Origin: Sapria himalayana
Lineage: Eukaryota > Streptophyta > Magnoliopsida > Malpighiales > Rafflesiaceae
Reading direction: 5' to 3'
NCBI GenBank assembly: GCA_029783825.1
Contig: JAREIK010001332.1
Location: 62,001-126,000 of the forward strand
Length of the DNA stretch: 64,000 nt
Part shown: positions 50,257 through 61,943 of the stretch, in pieces
Layout of the letters: each line of letters opens with the position of its first letter
Numbering within the stretch: the first letter of the stretch is position 1
Notes under the pieces: generated by a model
What the model was told of the DNA's origin: nothing
The model's input: the letters and a program-made list of their open reading frames with translations, nothing else
The model's database searches: none
Position numbers and translations under genes: made by a program

Positions 50257-52727
50257 TTCATCATCATCTTCTTCTTCGTCTTCATCATTTTCTTGTTTAT
50301 TTTTTTTCTTCTTTTTCTCTTTCTTCTTCTTTTGTTCTTATTTTTCTTTTTCTTTTTCTTTTTCTTTTTATTCTTCTTTTTCTTTTTGTTCTTCTTTTTC
50401 TTTTTCTTGTTCTTCATTTGCTTCTTCTTATACTTCTTCATCTTCTTCTACTACATTGTATTCATCATCATCATATTATTATTATTATTATTATTATTAG
50501 TCTTATTCTTTTCTTTATTGTCTTCTTCTTCTACTTCATCTTATTTTTCTTTAATATCATCTTCTTCATCTACATCTTCGACATATTCTTCTTATTCTTA
50601 TTAATCTTTTTTTTGTATTTTTCTTATTTTTTTTATTTTGTCTTATTCTAGTACTTCTTCTTCTTCTACTACTACTTCTTCATCTTCTAATTAATCTTTT
50701 GTTTATTCTATTTCTTCTTATTCTTCAACTCCTTCCTCAACTTCTTCTTTAACATTTTCATTTTTACTTATTCTTCTTATTTTTTTCTTCTTCTTTTATT
50801 TGTTATTCATTTTTTTCATCTTATATTATTATTATTCTTTTTTTTCTTCTTTTTATTCTTCTTCTTTTTATCCTTTTTGTTCTTATTTTTTAACTTTTTT
50901 TTTCATCTCATTCTTTTTCTTCTCATTCTTCTTCTTGTTCTTCTTATTCTTATTCTTGTTCTTCTCATTCTTATTTTTGTTTTTTTTCTTCATGTTGTTT
51001 TACTTCTTTTTATTTTTCTTGTTCATTTTCTTATTCTTCTTCTACTATTTCTTATTTTTCAATTTTTTCTTTATCATCTTTTGTTTCTTCTTTTTCTTTT
51101 GCTTTCATTCTTCTTTTTCTTCATCATCTTTTTCTTCATCTTCTGCTTTGTCTTCTTCTTCTACTAAGTCTTATTCTTCTACTTCTTGTTTTTCTTTTTT
51201 TTTCTTTTTCCACTTTTTCTTTTTGTTTGTCTTCTTCTTCTTCTTCTTATTTTCCTTCTTTTTTTTCATATTTTTTTATTTCTTTTTTTCTTGTTCTTTT
51301 TTTTTCTTTTGCTTATTTGTCATTATTTTCTTCAACTTTTTTTTTCTTCATTATTATATATTTATTCTTCTTTTCTATTTTTATCTTCTTCATCTTTTTC
51401 TTCTTCATCTTTTTCTTCTTCATCATTATCTGCATATTCTTCTCATTTTTTTTCTTCTTCATCATCTTTTTATTGTTATTCTTCTTATTCATCATCATCA
51501 TTTTCTTCTACTACTTTATCTTCTTCTTTTTCTCTTTGTTCTTCTTCATTACCCCCACCCTATCTTGTTTTTCATCATCATCGTTATTTTCTTCAACTTT
51601 TTCTTTATCTTCTTATTCATCTTCTTCTTTTAATTTTTCATCATCATCATCATCTTTTTAATGTTCATCTTATTTTTTATCTTCTTCTTCTTGTTCTTTT
51701 TTTTCTTTTACTTTTTTTTTCTTATCATCATCATCTTCTTCTTCTTCAACTTCTCCTCCTCCTCCTATTTTTTTATTCTTCTTCATCTTCTAATACTACT
51801 TTTTCTTCTTCTTTTTTTTCTACTTCTATCTTTTTATTAATATTCTTCTTCATCTTTTATTTCTTTTTATTCTTATTTTTTATCATTATTATCTTTTCAT
51901 CTTCTTTTTCTATTTCTTCTCATCTTCTTTATTTTTTTTTCTTTTTTATCCTCATATTCTTCTCATCATCATCATCATAATAATAAACATCATCATTAAC
52001 ATGTTCTTCTTCGTCTCCTTAGCATTCATCTTCTTCTGCTTCTCAATCTTCTTGTTGTTGTTGTTTTTCTTCTTATTATTTTCCTATCTTCTTCTTTTTC
52101 ATCATCTTCTCCATTTTCATCTTTTTCTTCTTCTTCAAAACTATCATCATCCTTTTATTCTTCTTATTCTTCTACTTAATATTATTATTATTCTTCTTAT
52201 TAATATTCTTCTTCTTCTTCTTCTAAGTCTTCATTTTCTTTGTATTCTTCATCTTATGCTTCTTTTTTTTCATATTTTTCTTTCTTGTTTTTTATCTTCT
52301 TCATCATCATCTTCTTCTTTTCCTTAATATTCATCTTTTACTTTTTCATCTTCTTTTACTTTTTCTTCTTCATTTTATTTTTTTCTTCTTTTTCTTTATT
52401 ATTATTATTTTTTTTATTTTTATTATTTTTATTTTTTTTCTGCTTCTTCTTCGTCTTCTACATCATCTTTTTCATCATCATCATCATTATCATCTCTTTC
52501 ATCACAATCTCCTTCATCATCATCATCATCATTTTTTTTATTATTGTTAGCTTTCTTCTTCCTGTTGTTTCTTATTCTTTTTCATATTCTTAATCATTAT
52601 CATCTTCTTCTTCTTTTTGTTATTATTATTATTATTTTTCTTCTTCTTTTTGTTATTATTATTATTATTATTTTTCTTCTTCTTCTTTTTCTTATTCGTC
52701 ATCTTTTTCTTCTTGTTCTTATTATCC
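50257..52727. repeat. 2.5-kb pyrimidine-rich TTC/TTTTTC/TCA tract
   Basis: The plus strand is almost wholly T and C with scattered A and rare G: long runs of TTC, TTTTTC, TCATCA and ATT units. A further piece lies at 52868-52992. The many long Phe/Ser/Leu/Ile open frames come from the composition and are not genes. Since the hexosaminidase gene is transcribed from the minus strand, its pre-mRNA would carry a purine-rich (GAA/AAAAAG) tract. Homopurine-homopyrimidine DNA of this kind can form triplex structures; whether it does here is unknown. Confidence 0.95.
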
Positions 52728-53055
52728 GGAATCGCTCTTGTCCTCTACTCAGCTAGAAACGAATAAGTCTGTTGACGAAACCAGCTAAGCATCATTGGCT
52801 TGGTCAGCCTTTACCGGACCAACTACATAATACTACGCATGCTCATCAAACAGCGCTTATTACCCTTCCTCATCATCATCATCATCATTTTCTTCTTCAT
52901 TATCTTTATCTTCTTCAGTACCATCATCTTATTCTTCATCTTCTTCTTCTTCAGTATCATCACCCCACCACTATTCTTTTTTCTTCTTCTTAATGTTTTT
53001 AAGAGAAATTTTTTATCCTCATTTTTATTAAATATTATTGAAATGGTGGATGAAC

Positions 53056-53915
53056 TCAGTGTGAATTCTTATATGATGTTGGCAGTTGGTCCTCAAATAA
53101 TGTGACATCTGCGGGGAGAAAGTATCGATGAGTGTCAAGGGAATGACAACAATCATCTTTTTGAAGTTTGGAATATCGTAAGAAGAGGCACTTTGTCGAT
53201 TTGGCAAAAAGTTTGTCCTGTCCAGGAGTGAGAATATGAACAAAGCAAGAACAACCAAAGACACGAAGAGGAAGAAAATAGGAAGAGTGGTCAGGGAAGA
53301 GAAGGGAATGGGGAATCTGATCATGTAAGACCGAAGAAGGCATACGATTAATCAAATAACAAGCGATAAGAACAGCATCCCTCCAAAAACAAAAAGGAAC
53401 ATTACTATTGAGGAAGATAGTACGAGCTATCTCAACAAGATGTTGATTCTTACGTTCAGCGACCCCATTTTGTTGAAGAGTATGAGCATACGAAGATTGA
53501 TGAAGAATCTCATCGTGAGACATAAACGAAGTAAATGGTGCTAAAAAATATTCACTTGCATTGTCACTACATAACATATGAATATAAATATTAAACTGGG
53601 TATGAATTTCAACATAAAATTTCTGAAAAATAGAAAATAACTCAGTTCAATTTTTCATTAAAAATAACCAAGTAAATCGAAAATAATCATCAATAAAAGT
53701 AATAAAATACTGAAATCCTAAAGAAGACGTAGTCCAAAAAAGACCTCAAACATTAGTGTGGACAAGCTCAAAAGAAGATTTTGCCCAATTATTCCAACGC
53801 TTTGGGAACGAGATACGAGTATGTTTCCCAAACTGACATGACTCACATGGAAGCTACGACAAAATGAAAAAACGAGGAATCATCTTCTGAAACTTGGAGA
53901 GACTAGGGGCCCAGA
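53056..53915 (-). pseudogene. Ty1/copia integrase relic
   Basis: Reads, on the minus strand, a GAG-pre-integrase zinc-binding remnant (CESCQFGKHTR), FELVHTNV, FQYFITFIDDYFRFTWLF, LCSDNASEYF, QQNGVAERKN, FWRDAVLIACYLINRMPS, then RVFGCSCFVH and ADVTLFED. These are the expected integrase-core order of Pseudoviridae-type plant retrotransposons. A few stops (after FIL, HTNV and MKN) interrupt it; from the LCSDNASEY block onward about 170 residues are open. After ADVTLFED the RT half is missing: homology ends near 53050, beside the pyrimidine tract. Confidence 0.92.
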
Positions 53916-54523
53916 TGACTATGAATGATAAGAGGAGTATCAACAGAAATACAAACTGTATGAAATGAATCTGAGGTGAGGTGATAGAGACCTTAAGACT
54001 CACGTCATATGTCAATCATCTTCTCCATACTTTGGTCCTGCAAGATCACAAATTTTTTTGAAAAAGTAATAGAGTAATTAATAGTATGAGTGATTTTACT
54101 GATAAAAATAAGATTAAAAGAATATTCGGGAATATATAGGACATGCATGAGAGGTAGAGAAGGAAGATGAAGTACAAATCAATTCCTTTAGCCACAATTC
54201 GAGAACCATTAGCTAAGGTAACAGTAGGTAAAGTAGAAGTAGAAGCAATAGAGAAGAAAAGATCCTTATTACCAGATATAACATAAGCCAGGATCCAAGA
54301 GAATAAGTATGGGTAAGGCAGGCAAAGGTATTACCAAGCTGGGCAACAGATACAACATAAGCCAGAGATGATGAGAAGTTCAGAGGCTGAGGTAGCTGAG
54401 AATCAAAAAACTAGACCAAGTGAGCAGTACAGGTAGGTCGTCCATATAACTAATAGCAACGATCGCTAGTGTGACTAAGTATAATTGTTATGAGTGCAAT
54501 GAAGACGTTGGCCTCTACCTCAG

Positions 54524-54790
54524 TTACCATTGTGTCCTCCTCGAGAAGTAGTTTGAGAAATTAATACAAAAGAATCCGAAAATATTATCAGATGGCAAAA
54601 TCTGAGTGAATGAGAGATGAAGTATGCGAGAAAACACATCATCTAATGATAGAAATGATGAACTACTAAGAATTTGATCATTGATAATCTCAAGATCCGG
54701 ACAGAGGTTAATAAGAGTGAAGGCCATGAAGAACTTGTCAAGCAGTATTTGTTGAGCCCCAACATCAAGAGTAGGAGGCATCACAGTCAA
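54524..54790 (-). pseudogene. Ty1/copia gag fragment
   Basis: Encodes a gag-type segment: LDKFFMAFTLINLCPDLEII, DQILSSSSFLSLDDVF, RILHLSF and LPSD. It resembles the gag (UBN2-like) region of the same plant copia lineage as the 53056-53915 integrase, which lies downstream on the same strand. Its upstream continuation is separated by the hAT-D insertion (54805-55597) and resumes at 55598-56050 in degraded form. Confidence 0.75.
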
Positions 54791-54804
54791 GAACTCCTAA
54801 AGAG

Positions 54805-55597
54805 CAAAGTTTTAAAAGGCGAAAGCGTAAGGCGAGACGTTTTTATAGTCATGAGACGAGGCATAAGCCTCGAGGCTTTGAGGCGTAAGTTTTTTGAGGC
54901 TCATAATATATAATTAATTAATATTTTAAAAAATATAAAATAAAATAGCATAAATAAAAACATGAAAATAATTCTGACCATCTTTTTCCCTCCTGCATAA
55001 AATAAAATAAAAGTCTCGACCGTCCATCCATCTCCCCCTCACTCCTCTCATTCCACCCCTCTTTCCCTTGCCCCTCTACTTCCACCCCTCTCCCTCCTGC
55101 CTCTCTCTCCACAAGCTTCATCGTGGAGCTCACTTGAGCTCCAGCAAGCTTGATCTGGAGCTCCAATGAGATCAGGCGAGCTCCAGTGAGCTCAACGGGC
55201 TCCATAATGGAGCTCTAGTGAGCTCCTTTGTGGAGCTCGAGGAGCTTCTTATTGGAGCTCGACGGAGCTCCAAGAGCTCCACGAAGGAGCTTGCTACTCC
55301 TCGAGCTCCATCGTGAAACTCGGTGATTCTGCACAAGCTACAGTGAGCTCCACATCGAGCTCGATGGAGCTCCTTCGTGGAGTTCGATGAGCTCGTGGAG
55401 AGGGGTGGGGGGATAGGACAAACGGGCAAGGGGCAAGGGTCAGGGCAGAGGCGCAAAAGACGAGGGTTGATTATCTAACTAAGTTTTTTTCCCGTCGAGC
55501 AGTTACGTTTTTTTACAAATGTCTCAAGGCGTTTTGTCGGTGCCTCGCCCTGAGGTGCGCATCATGGCGCGCCTCAAAATTGCCTTTGAAAACCCTG
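54805..55597. mobile_element. hAT-D element (793 bp), inserted in copia gag
   Basis: Termini CAAAGTTTTAAAAGGCG / GCCTTTGAAAACCCTG with perfect 8-bp duplication CTAAAGAG (54797-54804, 55598-55605). Subterminal GGCG/CGCC-rich words (AAGGCGTTTTG, GAGGCGTAAG). The centre (about 55120-55400) has sixteen GAGCTC hexamers. It has no transposase. It splits the gag region of the minus-strand copia element at 53.0-56.1 kb. Confidence 0.9.
55120..55400. repeat. GAGCTC palindrome cluster
   Basis: Sixteen GAGCTC sites in about 285 bp, many as TGGAGCTCC or GTGAGCTCC in both orientations, so the stretch can fold back on itself repeatedly. Open frames here (Ser/Leu/Glu-rich) reflect the repeat, not a gene. 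Confidence 0.9.
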
Positions 55598-56053
55598 CTA
55601 AAGAGAAGTAGTTTGGCTAATATAAGTAGATATATCCAATTCTTATTGGTTAATATGAATAATAGCAGAAGTCGCCTTATTAAAACGTTGGATATCATTC
55701 ATGTATAATCATTTGATCTGAGTCCAAAATTTAAAACAAATTTTATAAGCTTTAAGATGAAGAATTTTCGGATCAACTGATTATCATAATACACTACATA
55801 ACTGGGCATCAATCTACCTCTATTGTATGCATTCAACCTCAAGAATATATGGTTACTATGTAACCAGATGATCCTCATATCTTTATCACATAAACTAAAA
55901 TTCAATAGACAAGCTAGGAAAAATAATTTTCACTATCAACTAATTTCTCCAAAGTAATCACAGGAGATCCAGATATGAAAAAAGAAAATAAAAAAGTTTT
56001 AGTAGCTATATCTATGTATCTGAAGACTGAGCCCTAATACAGCTTCAGATGAT

Positions 56054-56065
56054 TGCTCTAATACT
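56054..56065 (-). other. Copia primer-binding site (initiator tRNA-Met type)
   Basis: On the minus strand AGTATTAGAGCA follows ...CACCATCA, close to the TGGTATCAGAGC site used by most plant copia elements. It marks the 3' end of a minus-strand LTR starting at about 56066 and running right; the LTR's outer end could not be fixed. Position and orientation agree with gag and integrase to the left. Confidence 0.6.
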
Positions 56066-57000
56066 TGATGGTGTTGGCGATAAGATTATAGAGGAGAGAT
56101 TGATCAAGCTTTCTTGTGGTGTTCTGCTTTATACGTCGTGAGTGCTGGAAAAGTTACAGACGGCCAATTTTGACCAGACAATCGGCATTCAAATTATCTT
56201 TAAAAAATGTATATCTTTAAAATGTACGAATGGTACCCAGAGAAGGAATGATGGAAATTTGAAATGGTCAATGTGACTCAATCAGATATTACTGGATACA
56301 AATCCGTGCAGTTATTTGTGGAGAGGGGTTTTTTGGAAAAGAAAAATTGAAAGGTGAATTCATAGAGTTCAGCGTGTCACTATGACTAAGAAGTCTGGCC
56401 GTGTTCACACTAGTGCTGTCTATGTGGTCATCCTTCCAGAAGCTGATGTGTTTGATGTCCTAGTAGCCACACCATCTAACTGATAAAAGTCAGCGAAGGA
56501 TATAATGATCAGAACCTTTAGTGGCATCTGGCAAGTGACCTTCTGAAGGAAGCAAGGAACTGTTCTTTCTGTCAAGATGAAATGGAATTTCAGGTCCAGC
56601 AGTAACTTCAACAGCAACAACACCAACTAAGTAATGATGATTTGCAAAATTCCGTATTGTATTCCGTATTAACGTGGATTCACTTCTGGAACAGGGGGTT
56701 GCCGGATTCTACCGACAACATATTGACATGGATGAGCATGACATCGCGAATCACGAATCAAGACGTGGATGAGCGCACCATCACGAATCACGAAAAGGAT
56801 GTGGGTGATTTTGGCCGAATTCTGCCAACGACATATTGACGTGAAAGATTTAACTCTAGATTTATGAACAACAAATGTGATTCATAAATTTTATGTATGC
56901 AATAATGTTTTTTCGCAAGAAAAGTGGAAGCAAACATGCACAGTGACAGAAACATGCAAACGTAGTGTTGGCAGCAAAGGCACATGTGGTCAGTGATAGC

Positions 57001-57250
57001 AGAGGAATGCATGGTTGGTGGTAGCAAAGGAATGCATGGTTGGTGGTAGCAAAGGAATACATGGTTGGTGGTAGCAAAGGAATACATGGTTGGTGGTAGC
57101 AAAGGAATACATGGTTGGTGGTAGCAAAGGAATGCATGGTTAGTGGTAGCAAAGGAATGCATGGTTAGTGGTAGCAAAGGAATGCATGGTTAGTGGTAGC
57201 AAAGGAATGCATGGTTGGTGGTAGCAGAGGAATGCTGGTTGGTGGAAGCA
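57001..57250. repeat. 25-bp tandem repeat, about 10 units
   Basis: Units GAATGCATGGTTGGTGGTAG plus CAAAG start at 57005, 57030, 57055 and so on to 57230, an exact 25-bp period with A/G variation. It lies in the copia leader, the same place as the CAC-rich leader segments of the minus-strand copies. Since 25 is not a multiple of three, the Pro/His/Cys-rich open frames on the minus strand are by-products. Confidence 0.95.
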
Positions 57251-59574
57251 GTGATGCATATGGTTGTTGATAGCAGAGATGTGCATGATAGATGGCAGTA
57301 GAGGGGCAGTAGAAGCATGCAGTGGAACATGGTAGTGCATGCTGGCATGCAGTGGTGCACAGTGGCACGCTACGACCAATGGTAGTGGTTTGAGCAGAAA
57401 ACCTAAATAGAGTTTTCACAAAATTATAAAAAAACAAAGATTAGAATTAAAAAGAAACTTAATTTCATGCAGTTTCAATTTTTGTTTATAGAAACCAAAA
57501 TTTTATAACACATTATTAAGAGAGATTATCATAATATATGTAGATAGAGTAGAACCTTAGCTCAATGTACTCAATATAAGAGAATGAGTCATACTAGAAT
57601 CAGTTATTTGATAATTTATTTATAGAGAACCAAAAACTTTAGACAATTAACAATATATAGATAGAGAAAGACTAACTACCAAAATCATACAAGAATTCAT
57701 ATTGACTTCATCCACTACTACAAGTATATTTACTAGAAATGAATATAAATTTTTTTTCTCAAAAACATCACTAAATCTTTCAATTCTTTTAATCATTATT
57801 GATTATTTCAATCGTAACCTTACTTCAGACTCCTAGATTATTGATACGGAAGTTAATATTCATATTACTGATAATAATATCATATTCATAATATTCTTTT
57901 TTTAATCTTAAAATATTATTATAGTTAATAACAATCATTCAAAAATTTTTGAATATGATGTTTTGATTTTTGTCATTTCCTCATATTTTTCTTATTTTAG
58001 ATTATTTTATTATTTTATTCTCTTTGAATTATCTTTTTAGTAAACTCAACTTTGACTTTGTTTTTACATTTATTGATGTTTATTTATAAGATTAAAAAAT
58101 TTTATATTCTTTCTTTAATAGTAAGATCTTATTCTAAATAATTAAATATTTGAAATAGTTACTTATACATTATCAACTTGAACACTTATCACTAATTAAA
58201 GTGAGAAAATTTTATCCAAATTTTAAGAATATTTCAATTCATTCAACCTGATATACTTAAATGTATAAATTCTTAGTAAAAAAGTAATTAGAGAGAGATC
58301 TTAAGTATGTAATCACTTTTATTAATTATTATTTGAGATTATTGATATAACTCATTCGAAATCGATCATAATTTTTTTTTATTTTCAAATATTTTATAAA
58401 ATAATAAAAAATAAATTTGATACAAAATTTAAAAATAAAAAAATAATAATATATCATAATACATGTCAAACTAATTCAATACTTATTGTATGTATCACGA
58501 GATTATGAATCAAACTTCATCGAATAGATTAATTTTAGATTCGCTTGTTATAGAAATAAGATTGAGACAGTACCAATATTCCTACTTGAAAAAGATAATT
58601 CAAAACATTTTTAAAGAGATATAATTTTAACTGTAATCTACTTCATCAAACAGATATCCATTTTATCTTTTCTCGGTATATACTATTTCGAATCATACAT
58701 TCCAGGGAGAAAGTATCTAGCTTATCACTCATTATTGTTAGATTCACTTGTTATGTCATCAATCATTCTTTAAGATGAGAGAAGTTAACATCTAGAGTCT
58801 TGAAATGTATCTTCCTTAGTTGCTCTAGTATCCAAATAAAAAATAACTTTTACTAGAAATTAATAAGATTTTAGAGAGTATAACTTTTTTTTTTTTGAAA
58901 GACTCATTTTTAATGAGCCTAAGAGGAGTGAGTCCAAATATTGCACATGAATTTATTATTTTTTCTCCCTTACTTATATTACCAATCAATAGAAAGTCAT
59001 ATGTCGACTACAACTGAGCATGTTGATATTCAGTATAATATCACTCCTATTAAATCATGTATACAAACAAATTCATATCATATTGAATCTAGAGAAAGTA
59101 AAATTTACTGGGTAGAGACATCTTCAAGCTCAAATGATATAGTAGTCAAAAAATTTTTATTAGTATAGACTCATATTAAGTCAATGATGATAAGACTTGA
59201 TCATATATAATTTAAAATTTATATTTTGAAAGAGAGAGACATATATAGCCTGCTCAAACCAAAAAAGAGGTGACCAAAGACTCAGATGATCTTGTAGGCA
59301 GTCACTTTGATCTTTACCTTTAAATCACATTCCAAAAGAGGTAGAGAGCTATACCCAAAACTCAATTTCAAAGATTTTATCATACCCCTGTATTACTCTT
59401 TCGTTTATTTTTTTTATTACTTCTCATTACAAAAAATAAGATACTCAAAATTCTTTTGATATATTACATCATCCAGGATGGTATAAGACCACGATAAAAA
59501 AATAATCACTATTTACTCTAATAAAACTTCAAAACTAGTATCACAATTTAAGAAAATCTATTATTGGTTTCAAG

Positions 59575-60065
59575 TAGATGTGTCAAACAGGCCGATTGGC
59601 ACAGCACGGTGCAAACCCGTGCCAGTGCTCATGATGGGTCAAAGATCTTCAACCTGGCATGGCCCACATGCTTTGCCAGGCACGACCCAGGTGCATGCCA
59701 AGTAGGCACAACATGGGCAACGCCTCCGACGGCCAACGAAATGACACCCGAGAAGAGACGACGAAGCATCAGCCGACGGGCAATGGCTCAGCATGCCTAA
59801 CAGGGATGACGGCGCGGCAGTGCAGGTCTCAAAACTTAATTTTTAAAATTCACTCTAGCCTAAATTTATCCCGACCTGACCCGAACAGCCCAAACCTGAG
59901 CTAATTTCGAGCCACATGTCATGTCAGGTCTGCCCTCCAAATTACCGTGTCATGCCAGGCATGGCACGACACTATAACATGTCATGCTTGGCACGTCACA
60001 TGAGCTTGGGTGGGCCTGGAAAAAATGGACCGGGTTGGCCAATCACAGCCCATTTGACACCTTTA
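59575..60065. mobile_element. hAT-A non-autonomous element (491 bp)
   Basis: TAGATGTGTCAAACAGG / CCCATTTGACACCTTTA with perfect duplication GTTTCAAG (59567-59574, 60066-60073). Inserted in the RT part of a plus-strand copia relic inside the hexosaminidase giant intron. Confidence 0.92.
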
Positions 60066-60339
60066 GTTTCAAGTATATTCAGTATAAAGACACGTCTAGA
60101 TATAAAGGTATATCACCTTTATTCATAATGACCTTCAAGAGAAGGTATGTATAGATCAATCACTTGAATTTCAAGTAGCATAATTAGATGTATTTTATAA
60201 TTTTTGGAAGACATTATATAACTTGAAGCATCTTGTGAGAGTTTAATTTATAAGATTTTTATATATAATTATATCATTTTTGTTAATACATATATTATTG
60301 ATTTTTTTTTCTAGAAAAATCCTGATAATAGAATAATAT

Positions 60340-60470
60340 TACTACTTATCTATATGGATAACATTCTGATGATGAAAGGTGATGAAAAAAAAATTATTCA
60401 ACTCAATAAATACCTTCAGACACAAATTGAGATAGACTTTAAAGACTCAAATATTTTCTTGATATATAAT
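60340..60470 (+). pseudogene. Copia reverse-transcriptase fragment
   Basis: Reads LLLIYMDNILMMKGDEKKII, then QLNKYLQTQIEIDFKDSNIF, matching the copia RT stretch around the catalytic YVDD box and the following MKDLG-type motif. The second catalytic Asp is Asn here, so the enzyme would be dead even without the stops. Confidence 0.75.
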
Positions 60471-61742
60471 TAACTTATTCTATGAGTGACGTCATCTTAT
60501 TACAAAGAATATATACAATAAATACTCTTATAAAAATTGATATTTTCAATTATGCTCTAACAAATACTTTTATTAATTTAAATATTGATATTGATGCAAC
60601 CCCTCTAATTAATTTAAATATTGATTTAGATATTAATGTAAACCCTCTAATTAATTTTACTATTTATAGAATAAATTTACTTATAGAATAATTATAATAA
60701 AAATTATCTTTTTATAACTAGATCATATATAACATAAATAATTAGTATAATTTATTATTTCATAAATTTTCTTCAGCATGATTACCTCGAGATTTAACAT
60801 AACTCTTTACATATTGAGATATGTGAACAAATCTCTAGGACTTATGATTTAGTTCAGGGATCATGGATACTTCCAGTTAGATGAATATTCATATTCAAGT
60901 TGTACATCAACATCGATCAAAAAGAGATCTATGACATAGTTGTGGACTTTTCTTGAAAGCAATCTTATCTCCTAAAAAAATAAAATACAAATAATTATTT
61001 CAAGATCAAACATAGATATAATTTAATATAATCATGATAATTATTTATGAGATATTTTGGATGTGTCACGCGCTCAAAAAGATCGAGTATGCACTATCTT
61101 CTCTCACTATCCTTTACTATGACATTCAGATAGCAAGACATATTGCATCAAATTAAATATTTAATAAATTGACAAAATACATAGAAGCGAATTACTTATT
61201 CATAAGAGAACATTCAAAATAAGACTATTATTAAAACATAGATTCATACAATACAATAGATAGGGGCAACTTCATGAAAGTCTTCAAGATGTCTCAACTT
61301 ATATTTTTTTTTCTCTAGGCTTAATGTCATGGACTTGTACATCTTATTTAAATTAGAATATTTTAATTTTCTTAGTTTTTTTTATTTTTTTATACTTTGG
61401 ATTGGAGCATGTAATTTTTGAGTGGTCTCAATCATTTTTACTAATTATACAAGTGTATTTAATATATAAATTATATTATAAGCATTATTATATTTATTTT
61501 TTAATATTATTTTATAACAACTACATTATGAATAAACCCAAAAAAAATAAAAAAAAAAATCAATCTAACTCGTGGCATGCATGGAAAGAATTAACCTACA
61601 TATGAAAAGAGAAAAACTATAAGTGCCGCCCACAAGTTGGATGCTCTCATCACTACGTAAAAACACTATCAAAATATAATTGTAACAAAAACCATGAGTT
61701 CTTGTGCAAAAAAATGAGTGGCAAGAGGAAACACATACTAAC

Positions 61743-61814
61743 CAGTCTTAACTTCATCACCTCCCAAGTGAAAAAGTTCAAATGGAAAAATTTTGCTCAA
61801 GTCTGCAAAAATAT
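61743..61814 (-). CDS. HEXO: Beta-hexosaminidase exon with catalytic HLGGDEV
   Basis: 72-nt exon on the minus strand. It begins after a pyrimidine-rich stretch ending CTCGTAG (acceptor AG at 61816-61815) and ends before a GTTAGT donor at 61742. It reads (x)AT then DLSKIFPFELFHLGGDEVKT after IFA, then one G. HLGGDEV is the GH20 signature holding the catalytic Asp-Glu pair. The last G pairs with AT of the next exon to give an Asp codon (VKT-D-CW). An in-frame TGA lies just upstream of the acceptor, which supports the exon boundary. Confidence 0.9.
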
Positions 61815-61943
61815 CTACGAGACATCATTCATTTGAGTAAAAAAACAGAAAGGAAAATTTTATGAAATGAATACAAAAAAAAAACAACTGAAATAACATA
61901 ATATGGAATATTCATGCACAGTTATAACACAAAACTAGCAATG

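Larger units (their letters stand above)
56941..61730 (+). mobile_element. Ty1/copia relic, plus strand, most complete copy
   Basis: Order: leader with 25-bp tandem array (57001-57250), gag-side blocks (57540-58520), integrase part (58600-58850), RT with LLIYMDNILMMKGDEKKI (60340-60470), RNase H reading DIQIARHIASN, FNKLTKYIEANYLFIREHSK (about 61120-61230), then an LTR-like stretch (CACAAGTTGGATGCTCTCATC near 61632). The 59575-60065 hAT-A sits in the RT part. All domains carry stops. The RT box is YMDN instead of YVDD. Confidence 0.6.
31385..61814 (-). other. HEXO: Beta-N-acetylhexosaminidase (GH20) gene, partial, five exons seen
   Basis: Span of a plant GH20 beta-hexosaminidase, an enzyme that removes terminal N-acetylhexosamine from N-glycans and related substrates, usually in the vacuole or apoplast. 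Five exons join with matching phases into 516 nt (172 codons) without a stop: 61814-61743, 40297-40264, 40045-39947, 31792-31733, 31635-31385. They cover the catalytic HLGGDEV motif (the Asp-Glu pair that acts on the substrate acetamido group) through GGEVCMW to WPRTAAAA. Plant family members are about 530-580 residues, so roughly a third is present. The N-terminal half and the last exon(s) after the AAAA motif were not found. The first intron listed is about 21.4 kb and the third about 8.2 kb, both full of transposons. The wording around the active site resembles Arabidopsis HEXO1 more than HEXO2/3 as I recall them; that assignment is tentative. Intact frame and splice sites suggest a live gene, but a truncated copy cannot be excluded. 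Confidence 0.85.

Noticed and set aside
50240..52993. Long Phe/Ser/Leu/Ile-rich open frames up to 277 codons
   Set aside because: All plus-strand frames of a TTC/TTTTTC tract stay open because stops are rare in it; no codon-level structure or domain.
56788..57437. Pro/His/Phe repeat peptides on the minus strand
   Set aside because: Produced by a 25-bp tandem array, which changes frame every unit.
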